Source of the DNA: Clostridia bacterium
GTDB lineage: Bacteria > Bacillota > Clostridia > Oscillospirales > Acutalibacteraceae
Assembly: GCA_017431755.1 (NCBI GenBank)
Contig: JAFRKM010000099.1
Location: 1 to 7,429, forward strand
Reading direction: 5' to 3'
Length of the DNA: 7,429 bases
Position numbers and translations under genes: made by a program
The notes under the pieces: model-generated
Seen by the model: only the letters and a program-made list of their open reading frames with translations
What the model was told of the DNA's origin: nothing
The model's database searches: none
Shown here: positions 1-5,799 of the stretch, piece after piece
How positions within the stretch are numbered: position 1 is the stretch's first letter
How the letters are laid out: each line of letters starts with the position of its first letter

Positions 1-1
1 A

Positions 2-565
2 ATTATGATAAAGCATTTTGTGGATAGTATAATATTGAATAAGTTTATTAAAATTACAAAAAACACAAAAATTATTGACATTGGTACAGGTGCTGGATTT
101 CCGGGTGTGCCGATGAAAATTTTTCGTGAAGATATAGATTTAACTTTAGTTGACAGTTTAAATAAAAGAATTAAATTTTTAAATAAATTAATAAAAAAAA
201 TAAATTTAGAAGAGGAAACTATTCATTGCCTAGCAGAGGAATTGAGTCATGATAATAAATATAGAGAAAAATATGATTTTGCTGTTTCTCGTGCTGTTGC
301 GCCGCTTAATATTTTGTGTGAGTATTGTTTACCGTATGTGAAAGTTGGTGGTTTTTTTGTTGCTCTTAAAGGATCAAATGCTGATGAAGAAATTAAAAAA
401 GCTCAGCAAGCAATGAAAATTTTAGGTGGTAAAATAGAAGAATCAAAAGTTTTTGAGCTCCCGGAAAATAAAGGTTTTAGGAATATTTTAATTATAAAAA
501 AAATAAAAGAAACCCCCAAAAAATATCCGCGTTCAAATTCTAAAATTTCAAAATCACCGCTATAA
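2..565 (+). CDS. rsmG: 16S rRNA (guanine-N7)-methyltransferase RsmG (GidB), 5' end cut off
   Basis: RsmG transfers a methyl group from S-adenosylmethionine to N7 of G527 (E. coli numbering) in 16S rRNA, in the cytoplasm. The reading frame is open to the window edge, and the ATG at 5 lies inside the family's conserved 'xxIKHFxDS' segment, so it is an internal Met; about 50 N-terminal residues are missing (the family is about 240 residues, 186 follow this Met). The SAM-binding loop IGTGAGFPGVPMKI is clear, followed by the acidic LVDS strand end, the HCLAEE segment, the SRAVAPL motif and the VKVGGFFVALKG strand. The C-terminus, with KYPRSNSKISKSPL, is the normal family ending. The usual H-x-R-A-E reads HCLAE here, a small departure. 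It stops with TAA directly against a parS-like site. In many Firmicutes rsmG lies just upstream of the par genes, as here. The identification is secure; only the start is unknown. Confidence 0.95.
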   Translation: MMIKHFVDSIILNKFIKITKNTKIIDIGTGAGFPGVPMKIFREDIDLTLVDSLNKRIKFLNKLIKKINLEEETIHCLAEELSHDNKYREKYDFAVSRAVAPLNILCEYCLPYVKVGGFFVALKGSNADEEIKKAQQAMKILGGKIEESKVFELPENKGFRNILIIKKIKETPKKYPRSNSKISKSPL

Positions 566-581
566 TGTTTCACATGAAACA
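566..581. promoter_or_regulatory. parS-like ParB binding site 1
   Basis: TGTTTCACATGAAACA begins on the first base after the rsmG stop codon. It differs at one central base from the B. subtilis-type parS TGTTTCACGTGAAACA, which ParB (Spo0J) binds. It is the exact reverse complement of the second site at 611-626. ParB dimers would load here and spread or slide as CTP clamps. Lying next to parAB supports the call; binding itself is inferred. Confidence 0.88.
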
Positions 582-606
582 TTTATAATTTTTAATATCT
601 ATTTTA

Positions 607-640
607 AAGGTGTTTCATGTGAAACACCTTCTGTTTTTTT
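607..640 (+). terminator. Probable Rho-independent terminator of rsmG, overlapping parS site 2
   Basis: A 10-bp perfect stem (607-616 paired with 621-630, AAGGTGTTTC against GAAACACCTT) closes an ATGT loop. It is followed by CTG and seven T residues at 634-640. The three-base interruption before the T tract makes it a little weaker than a textbook terminator. It lies 41 bases after the rsmG stop and before the par promoter, where termination is expected. Confidence 0.65.
611..626. promoter_or_regulatory. parS-like ParB binding site 2
   Basis: TGTTTCATGTGAAACA is the same 16-mer as site 1 in the opposite orientation, 45 bp away centre to centre. It again differs by one central base from the classic parS. 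It lies inside a longer near-palindrome (607-630) that also looks like a transcription terminator stem, so the site may serve both DNA segregation and transcription termination. Confidence 0.88.
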
Positions 641-653
641 AAAAAAATTAAGG

Positions 654-682
654 TTGATTTTTCTTTTTTAAAAGAGTATTAT
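654..682 (+). promoter_or_regulatory. Sigma-A-type promoter for the parA operon
   Basis: A -35 box TTGATT (654-659) is separated by exactly 17 bases from a -10 box TATTAT (677-682). Transcription would start near 688-690, giving a leader of about 55 bases before parA. The parS-like sites end only about 28 bases upstream of the -35 box, so ParB spreading from them could affect this promoter. This is a prediction from sequence only. Confidence 0.6.
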
Positions 683-733
683 TTATATAGTTAGTGTTTT
701 TAAATAGTTTTGGAGTGAAAATTATTGTTAATT

Positions 734-746
734 GGAGGTTTTTATG
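734..746 (+). promoter_or_regulatory. parA ribosome binding site and start
   Basis: GGAGG at 734-738 lies five bases before ATG 744-746. This places the ParA start at MGKIISISNQ, the standard family N-terminus. A TTG at 732, which would add four residues in the same frame, overlaps the Shine-Dalgarno site and is not a credible start. Confidence 0.85.
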
Positions 747-1508
747 GGAAAAATAATTTCGATTTCTAACCAAAAAGGTGGAGTGGGAAAAACCACGACA
801 ACTGTCAATTTGGCGGCATCTTTAGGTGCTGCGGGCAAAAAAGTTTTAATTATAGATTTAGATCCTCAAGGTAACACGACCAGTGGTTTGGGATTTAATA
901 AAAAAGAAGTGGAAAAATCATCTTATGATGTTTTAGAAAAAGATGTTTCTCCCGAGGAAGCAACGCTTAAAACAGAGTTTAAAAATTTAAGTTTAATTCC
1001 TTCTCATATAAATTTAGCTGCAGCGGATGCTGGAATTAGTTTATTTTCAGGGAAAGAGTCAAAATTAAAAAATAAAATTTTTGAATTAAAAAAAGTGTAC
1101 GATTTTATTTTGATTGATTGTCCCCCATCTTTGTGAATAATCACGATTAATTCATTTTGTGCAAGTGATAGCATTTTAATACCAATCCAGTGTGAGTACT
1201 ATGCTTTGGAGGGTCTTTCACAACTTATAAATACAATCAAAGTTGTGAAACGTCATCATAATGCAGATTTAGACATAGAAGGTATTTTAATGACAATGTG
1301 TGACACGAGGCTTAATTTAACAAAGCAAGTTATGGCTGAAGTAAAAAATAATTTTCCGGACAAAGTTTTTAAAACGACTATTCCACGTTCTGTAAAACTT
1401 TCCGAGGCACCTGGATTTGGTAAACCTGTAATGTATTTTTCTAAATTTAATAAAGGCAACTGGGCTTACAAGGCCTTAGCTAAGGAAATTATTAAAAATA
1501 ATAAATAA
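744..1508 (+). pseudogene. parA: Chromosome partitioning ATPase ParA/Soj, interrupted by in-frame TGA at codon 131
   Basis: ParA is a deviant-Walker ATPase that binds nucleoid DNA as an ATP dimer and works with ParB-parS in origin segregation; the Soj branch also acts on DnaA. Visible motifs are the Walker A box KGGVGKTTT (residues 11-19, signature Lys11 and Lys16), Asp40 in DLDPQGNTTSG, and Walker B FILIDCPPSL (121-130). TGA at 1134-1136 follows immediately, where the family has Gly (CPPSLGLLTIN). The same frame then runs on cleanly through TINSF, IPIQCEYYALEGLSQL and PRSVKLSEAPGFGKP to TAA at 1506-1508. Read through, the protein has 254 residues, the normal length. Nothing else is damaged: no frameshift, both halves conserved. 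One G-to-T change (GGA to TGA) would explain it. A true nonsense mutation would leave a 130-residue fragment lacking the DNA-binding half; a sequencing error or UGA readthrough are alternatives. It is probably first in an operon with the peptidase gene and parB. Confidence 0.88.
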
Positions 1509-1520
1509 AGGGGTGTTTTT

Positions 1521-2996
1521 ATGAAAGAAGATTTTAAATATGAAATTTGGAACTTGCCAAGCTATATCACAGAGCTTGAAAGCAGAGAAAACTTAACAGA
1601 CAAGGATTTAGAAAATATTTCGGGAGGAGCTATGAATAGAAAATTAGCTGCAAGTGTTCTTGCAGGATTGTCCATTTTTACAATTACACCAACTCTTTTA
1701 AATCAAACTGTTGATGCAATGTTACCGGTTTCTACCTCAAATAGCGAATTAATAAAACAATATAATTTTGAAATAACCAAAGAGCAAGCAATCGAGGATA
1801 TAAACTATGTCCTCAAAGCAATAAAGGATAATCACGTTTCATCTGTTGAAAAAATCCCCGATGAAGTTACAAACCAAGCAAAAATTGAGATTGAAAACTT
1901 AAAAGATAAAGTAAGCTTAATCGACGAATGGAGAATTATTTCAAGAATCCTTGCAAAGCTTCACGACGCACATACAAGAGTGGTGCCTCCTGATTTTTTA
2001 AATAAGAGGATGCCATTTGATACCGAGTACGAAGATGGTAAGTTTATTTGCAAAAGCGGAGATTTCAAAGGTTGTGAAATCGTTGCTATAAATGACATTT
2101 TAATTTCAGATTTGTATAAAACTTTTCAAAATCATTATTCCTACGAAATTGAGGAATGGACAGAACATAACTTTTTTGAATCTCCTTCATATTTTATTCC
2201 AGAATGGAAGCTTGCTTTGTGCGGAATCGACACTTCAAAACCCATAAAAGTAAGTTTTAATACACAATCAGAAGTCCAAAGTAAGGATTTTGAAACGACC
2301 GAAATAAAAGTACCAAATGAAGATTCTGAACACTGGGTATCTTATGAAATTGACGAAAAAAACAGCCTTGGGGTTTTTAAATTAAACCATTGTCGGTACA
2401 ATGAAGAATATTTAAATACATTACTAAATTTCTACAAAGAAGTTTCGCAGAAAAAAATCAAAAATATGGCCATAGATTTACGAAAAAATCCGGGCGGAAA
2501 CGCTACTGCTGCCGAATTGTTTGCTCTGGGATTAAAAAATTTATCAGAATTCAAAAGCGTTAGTCATGATGAGCGTAGTGACAATAAGTTGTTACGGTAC
2601 GATGGTAATACTATGAACAAGGACGATGTAGAAAAATATAGAATTAGCTGCTTGGGTGAAAATTATGACAAAAATTTGTTATTCGGCGGAAAAGTATTTT
2701 TGTTAACGTCCCATGCCACGTTTAGTTCAGCTCTACTTTTTGCTGAGATATTTCAAGATAATCATTTAGCAACTATTGTTGGGGAAGTTCCCGGAAACTC
2801 CCCTGAACATTTTAGTAGTCTTGTTTCCCGAAAGGGCTTTGAAACATCGAATGCGGGTCTGAAACTTTATACGACACACAAAAAGGGTTATAGAATTGAC
2901 AAAACCAAGGACGGCATAAAATTAATCCCGGATGTGCAAGTACCTGCAAAAGATGCTCTTAATAAAGTTTATGAAATAATAAAAAATAACAAATAA
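1521..2996 (+). CDS. S41-family serine peptidase with double-glycine leader and hydrophobic export segment
   Basis: A 491-residue protein. Residues 1-36 resemble a bacteriocin double-glycine leader, ending LTDKDLENISGG (25-36). Residues 38-66 look like a Sec signal or anchor: MNRK, a hydrophobic run, then VDA as a possible cleavage site. The S41 domain follows: LAKLHDAHTRV (145-154, His151), a PDZ-like stretch with GCEIVAINDI (184-193), AIDLRKNPGG (317-326), the TSHATFSSA nucleophile loop (396-404, probable catalytic Ser402), and IVGEVPGNSPEHF (419-431). The last replaces the Lys-bearing loop of CtpA-type proteases, so this belongs with tricorn/IRBP-like S41 enzymes. It would act outside the membrane; the substrate is unknown. 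The start at 1521 has AAGGGG seven bases upstream; Met38 (1632) is an alternative with its own GGGAGGAG. The gene lies 12 bases after parA and 15 before parB, an unusual place. Its last residues, EIIKNNK, equal those of ParA. The S41 family is certain, the leader reading likely, the role unknown. Confidence 0.9.
   Translation: MKEDFKYEIWNLPSYITELESRENLTDKDLENISGGAMNRKLAASVLAGLSIFTITPTLLNQTVDAMLPVSTSNSELIKQYNFEITKEQAIEDINYVLKAIKDNHVSSVEKIPDEVTNQAKIEIENLKDKVSLIDEWRIISRILAKLHDAHTRVVPPDFLNKRMPFDTEYEDGKFICKSGDFKGCEIVAINDILISDLYKTFQNHYSYEIEEWTEHNFFESPSYFIPEWKLALCGIDTSKPIKVSFNTQSEVQSKDFETTEIKVPNEDSEHWVSYEIDEKNSLGVFKLNHCRYNEEYLNTLLNFYKEVSQKKIKNMAIDLRKNPGGNATAAELFALGLKNLSEFKSVSHDERSDNKLLRYDGNTMNKDDVEKYRISCLGENYDKNLLFGGKVFLLTSHATFSSALLFAEIFQDNHLATIVGEVPGNSPEHFSSLVSRKGFETSNAGLKLYTTHKKGYRIDKTKDGIKLIPDVQVPAKDALNKVYEIIKNNK
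1622..1634 (+). promoter_or_regulatory. Internal Shine-Dalgarno-like site and alternative start of the S41 peptidase
   Basis: GGGAGGAG at 1622-1629 lies just before ATG 1632-1634, which is in frame and would give a protein beginning MNRKLAASVLAG, a plain Sec-type signal. The same bases encode the Gly-Gly of the leader, so the match may be a by-product of the coding sequence. The spacing (two to four bases) is shorter than optimal. It leaves open whether a short, leaderless form is made. Confidence 0.4.
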
Positions 2997-3011
2997 AAAG
3001 GAGAGAAGATT

Positions 3012-3872
3012 ATGGTATCTAAAAAAGGTGGTTTAGGCAAGGGTTTAGACATGATTTTCATGGAAAACAACACAGAAAATGAAAACGTGCCTGTAACATT
3101 GAAAATAAGCGAACTCGAAGCTAATAAAACACAACCCAGAATGATTTTTAACGATGAACTTTTAAAAGAACTTGCAGATTCTGTTTTGAAACACGGAATA
3201 ATTCAGCCGATTGTTGTAAAACCACTTTCCTCTGGCAAATATAAAATAATTGCAGGTGAAAGAAGATTTAGAGCGGCTAAAATGGCTGGTCTTACGGAAG
3301 TACCGGTTATAATTAAAAATATTAACGAAAAAGAAATAACCGAGCTTGCTTTGGTAGAAAATTTACAAAGAGAAAATTTGTCTGCTTTAGAAGAAGCTAA
3401 GGGTTACAAAAATTTAATGGAAAATTATGATCTTACCCAAGAAGAAGTTTCAAAATCCGTAGGGAAATCACGATCTTATATTGCCAATACATTAAGGCTT
3501 CTTAATTTACCAAGTTTTGTAGTAGATAAATTAGAATCAAATGAAATAACTGCAGGTCACGCTCGTGCAATGCTTTCACTTACTAGTGATGATGACATGC
3601 AAAGAGCACTTAAAACTACGATTTCGCAAGGTTTAAATGTTCTGCAATTAGAACTGCTTGTTAAAAAAATGAATTTTAAAGAATTGGAAAAGCCAAAATC
3701 TTTAAAAGTTATTAAGAAAGATGCTTTTTTTAATAAAATAGAATCAGATCTTCATAAAAAGTTGAAAAGAAAGGTTAAAATCGTTTCTGGAAGAAGAAAA
3801 AAAGGCACCATTCAAATTGAGTTTTCGGGCGAAGAAGATCTTTCGAATATCTATAATATGTTAATAAAATAG
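3012..3872 (+). CDS. parB: Chromosome partitioning protein ParB (Spo0J), parS-binding CTPase
   Basis: ParB binds parS and, with CTP, closes into a sliding clamp that marks the origin, recruits SMC and stimulates ParA. The 286-residue product has the normal length. In order: the N-terminal ParA-contacting tail KKGGLGKGLDMIF (residues 4-16, compare the family LGxGLxALI); the ParB/Srx CTPase domain with NKTQPR, HGIIQPIVVKP, the CTP-binding GERRFRA box and ENLQREN; the helix-turn-helix DLTQEEVSKSVGKSRSYIANTLRLLNLP, which reads parS; ITAGHARAML in the linker domain; and a C-terminal dimerisation domain (about 235-286). ATG 3012 is preceded by AAAGGAGAG (2998-3005). It stops with TAG overlapping the Shine-Dalgarno site of the next gene. 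The parS-like sites at 566-581 and 611-626 are its likely targets. Because the gene has its own ribosome binding site, it can be made even if ParA translation ends at the internal TGA. Confidence 0.97.
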   Translation: MVSKKGGLGKGLDMIFMENNTENENVPVTLKISELEANKTQPRMIFNDELLKELADSVLKHGIIQPIVVKPLSSGKYKIIAGERRFRAAKMAGLTEVPVIIKNINEKEITELALVENLQRENLSALEEAKGYKNLMENYDLTQEEVSKSVGKSRSYIANTLRLLNLPSFVVDKLESNEITAGHARAMLSLTSDDDMQRALKTTISQGLNVLQLELLVKKMNFKELEKPKSLKVIKKDAFFNKIESDLHKKLKRKVKIVSGRRKKGTIQIEFSGEEDLSNIYNMLIK

Positions 3873-3885
3873 GAGGCTTTAAATG
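3871..3885 (+). promoter_or_regulatory. Ribosome binding site overlapping the parB stop codon
   Basis: AGGAGG at 3871-3876 shares two bases with the parB TAG (3870-3872) and lies six bases before the ATG at 3883. This arrangement favours translational coupling of the membrane-protein gene to parB and fixes its start. Confidence 0.75.
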
Positions 3886-4365
3886 ATAGAAAAAAAGATA
3901 CCAAAATTAATATCTTTTACCCTTACGGTGCTGATGGTAGTTTGTATATTTATGAATACTTATGCTGATATAGGTGCAATTGATAATAGAGTTTATATTG
4001 TTAATAATTTAAATGATTTTTTCAGCAGTTCTGGATTAGGATATAGATTTAGAATTGATGATTTTGTAGCAGCTATTCGCTTTTTAGAGTATTTTGTTTT
4101 AGGAATACTTATGAGTGTTATTTTTAAACTGTATTATAAAAATATTTTAAAAGCGTGGAGCTTTTTGATGTTTGTAGGACTTTTTGTCTCTGTTGGTGAA
4201 GTTTATTATAAATTTTTAAGTGGTGCGATTGCTCCGGTTTCACTTATTATAGTTTCATTTGTGTCTTTTGTTTTAGGTATGGCATTGTGTATTTTAATTG
4301 CATTTTTTAAAAGAGAAAAACATAGTAATTTAAAATATAATTCAAGAAAATATAGAAGAAGGTAA
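3883..4365 (+). CDS. VanZ-like four-helix membrane protein
   Basis: A 160-residue integral membrane protein with four hydrophobic segments at about residues 8-26, 62-83, 90-108 and 117-142, and a strongly basic C-terminal tail (KREK to KYNSRKYRRR), probably cytoplasmic. The pattern fits the VanZ-like family: a loop after helix 1 containing FFSSSGL, then IRFLEYFVLGIL (65-76), which corresponds to the family's 'AHFxEYxxLG', then an acidic residue (Glu105) ending helix 3 where the family has DE, and a glycine-rich last helix (LGMAL). The conserved His of the family is Arg66 here and the usual Gln-Arg loop residues are not obvious, so it is divergent and the call is tentative. VanZ-like proteins have no general assigned function beyond a glycopeptide-resistance link for the founding member; resistance should not be inferred. 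It lies 10 bases after parB and 5 before serS, a slot where many Clostridia carry an unrelated small membrane protein gene. Confidence 0.65.
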   Translation: MIEKKIPKLISFTLTVLMVVCIFMNTYADIGAIDNRVYIVNNLNDFFSSSGLGYRFRIDDFVAAIRFLEYFVLGILMSVIFKLYYKNILKAWSFLMFVGLFVSVGEVYYKFLSGAIAPVSLIIVSFVSFVLGMALCILIAFFKREKHSNLKYNSRKYRRR

Positions 4366-4370
4366 GAAGT

Positions 4371-5639
4371 ATGCTTGATATAAAAAGAATTAGAAATAAT
4401 CCAGAAGAAATAAAAAAGAAAATAAAAACCAGAAATACTGATTTAGATAATGTAATTGATGAGGTATTAAAACTTGATGAATTACGCAGAAAATTGATTT
4501 CTGAAACAGAGTCAATGAAAGCTGATCAAAATGGGTATAATAAAAAAATTCCTGCTATGAAAAAAGCTGGCGAAGATACCACAGAAATTATGAAAAATTT
4601 AAAACAGCTTTCAAAAAATATTGCAGAAAAAAACAAAGAGCTTTCTGAAATTGAAAATAGGCAAAGGCAATTGATTTTATCTATTCCGAATGTTCCAAAC
4701 GAAAGTGTGCCTGTTGGAAAAGACGATACAGAAAACGTGGAAATACGCCGTTTTGGTGAGCCTAGGAAGTTTGATTTTGAGCCAAAACCACATTGGGAGA
4801 TTGGAAAAAGTTTAGATATTTTAGATCCAGAACGTGCTGCGAAAGTTACGGGGACGAGATTTCATTTTTATAAAGGATTTGGTGCAAAACTTGAAAGAGC
4901 TGTTATAAATTTCTTTTTAAATATGCATGCAGAAAATGGTTATACTGAAGTGTTCCCGCCATTTATGGCTAATACAGCCTCACTTTATGGTACAGGGCAA
5001 TTACCTAAATTTGATAATGGCTTTAAAGTTGAAGGCACAGATTATTATCTTGTTCCTACGGCCGAAGTGCCTGTGACGAATTTGCACAGAGATGAAATTT
5101 TAGATGGTGCAAAATTACCCATAAAGTACTGCGCATATTCAGCGTGCTTTAGATCTGAAGCAGGTGCGGCAGGACGTGATACGCGTGGACTTATAAGGCA
5201 GCATCAGTTTAATAAAGTTGAGCTTGTGAAATTTGTAAAACCGGAAAAATCTTACGAAGAACTGGAAAAATTAACAAACGACGCTGAAAAATTACTGCAA
5301 CTTCTTAAAATTCCATATAGAGTGGTATGTTTATCAACTGGTGATATAGGTTTTTGCTCTGCGAAAACTTATGATATTGAAGTTTGGATGCCGTCCTATA
5401 ATAAATATGTCGAAATTTCATCTTGTTCAAATTTTGAAGATTATCAAGCTAGAAGAGCACAAATTCGATATAAAGATAATCCAAAAGATAAAGCACAATT
5501 TGTGCATACATTAAATGGTTCGGGTTTGGCTGTTGGACGCACAGTGGCGGCAATTTTGGAAAATTATCAAAATGAAAACGGCAGCGTAACAGTTCCTGAA
5601 GTTTTGAAAGATTATCTCGGAGTAGAAATAATAAAATAA
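4371..5639 (+). CDS. serS: Seryl-tRNA synthetase
   Basis: SerRS, a class II aminoacyl-tRNA synthetase, joins serine to tRNA-Ser (and tRNA-Sec where present) in the cytoplasm, using ATP. The 422-residue length is normal. MLDIKRIRNNPEEIKKKI is the standard N-terminus. Residues about 30-100 form the helical arm that grips the long variable arm of tRNA-Ser, ending in SIPNVPNESVPVGKD. The catalytic core has GTRFHFYKGFGAKLERA, FPPFMANTASLYGTGQLPKF, the serine-site LVPTAEVPVTN, motif 2 ACFRSEAGAAGRDTRGLIRQ followed by HQFNKVE, the EISSCSNFEDYQARR segment, and motif 3 LNGSGLAVGRTVAAILENYQ. No key residue looks altered. It is the last gene of the apparent par operon, five bases after the VanZ-like gene, with AGAAGG inside that gene's end serving as ribosome binding site. 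No T-box leader is present, so it is probably not controlled separately by tRNA. A strong terminator follows. Confidence 0.98.
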   Translation: MLDIKRIRNNPEEIKKKIKTRNTDLDNVIDEVLKLDELRRKLISETESMKADQNGYNKKIPAMKKAGEDTTEIMKNLKQLSKNIAEKNKELSEIENRQRQLILSIPNVPNESVPVGKDDTENVEIRRFGEPRKFDFEPKPHWEIGKSLDILDPERAAKVTGTRFHFYKGFGAKLERAVINFFLNMHAENGYTEVFPPFMANTASLYGTGQLPKFDNGFKVEGTDYYLVPTAEVPVTNLHRDEILDGAKLPIKYCAYSACFRSEAGAAGRDTRGLIRQHQFNKVELVKFVKPEKSYEELEKLTNDAEKLLQLLKIPYRVVCLSTGDIGFCSAKTYDIEVWMPSYNKYVEISSCSNFEDYQARRAQIRYKDNPKDKAQFVHTLNGSGLAVGRTVAAILENYQNENGSVTVPEVLKDYLGVEIIK

Positions 5640-5661
5640 AATTGAAAAATTTTTAAAAATT

Positions 5662-5690
5662 AAAATCCCCGATTTTTCGGGGATTTTTTG
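5662..5690 (+). terminator. Rho-independent terminator after serS
   Basis: An 11-bp stem (5662-5672 with 5677-5687), with the core TCCCCGA/TCGGGGA and a TTTT loop, is followed by more T residues. It starts 23 bases after the serS stop and marks the end of the apparent parA-serS operon. The A-rich left arm also makes it a possible terminator on the minus strand, though no minus-strand gene is seen. Confidence 0.93.
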
Positions 5691-5740
5691 TGTTTTAAGA
5701 TAAAAAATTTGAAAAAAATAAAAAAAATTATAAAAAAGAC

Positions 5741-5769
5741 TTGAAAAACGCTTTTGATACTATTAAAAT
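5741..5769 (+). promoter_or_regulatory. Promoter candidate for the GLUG-repeat protein gene
   Basis: TTGAAA (5741-5746), 17 bases, then TAAAAT (5764-5769) fits a sigma-A promoter. An alternative overlapping pair is TTGATA (5755-5760), 18 bases, TACATA (5779-5784). Either leaves a leader of about 100 bases or more before the ATG at 5894. I recognise no riboswitch or strong hairpin in that leader. Confidence 0.5.
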
Positions 5770-5777
5770 GATTCTGA

Positions 5778-5799
5778 ATACATAAAAATACATAAAAAT
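5778..5799. repeat. Tandem repeat of a 10-bp unit (ATACATAAAA, 2.2 copies)
   Basis: Two perfect head-to-tail copies of ATACATAAAA (5778-5787, 5788-5797) plus AT. A 10-bp period is close to one helical turn, so it could place a regulator on one face of the DNA, or simply be a low-complexity AT tract. It lies just downstream of one promoter candidate and overlaps the -10 box of the other. Confidence 0.7.

Noticed and set aside
1134..1136. parA TGA read as selenocysteine
   Set aside because: The family position is Gly with no redox role, and I see no clear SECIS-like hairpin directly downstream.
1134..1136. parA TGA read as Trp (code 4)
   Set aside because: All Trp codons in the other genes are TGG, no other in-frame TGA occurs, and Trp is not expected at this position.
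1256..1459. Minus-strand ORF of 67 codons
   Set aside because: It lies wholly inside parA in antisense, has no ribosome binding site and no recognisable motif.
1206..1508. Separate gene for the C-terminal half of ParA starting at TTG 1206
   Set aside because: No Shine-Dalgarno site precedes it and conserved ParA sequence (TINSF to CEYYA) lies in the same frame upstream; it is the rest of parA.
3182..3193. TGTTTTGAAACA inside parB as a third parS site
   Set aside because: It lacks the central four bases of parS, so the half-site spacing is wrong; it is ordinary coding sequence.
3883..4365. VanZ-like gene as a glycopeptide resistance determinant
   Set aside because: No other van genes are nearby, the family motif is incomplete, and most VanZ-like proteins have no shown role in resistance.
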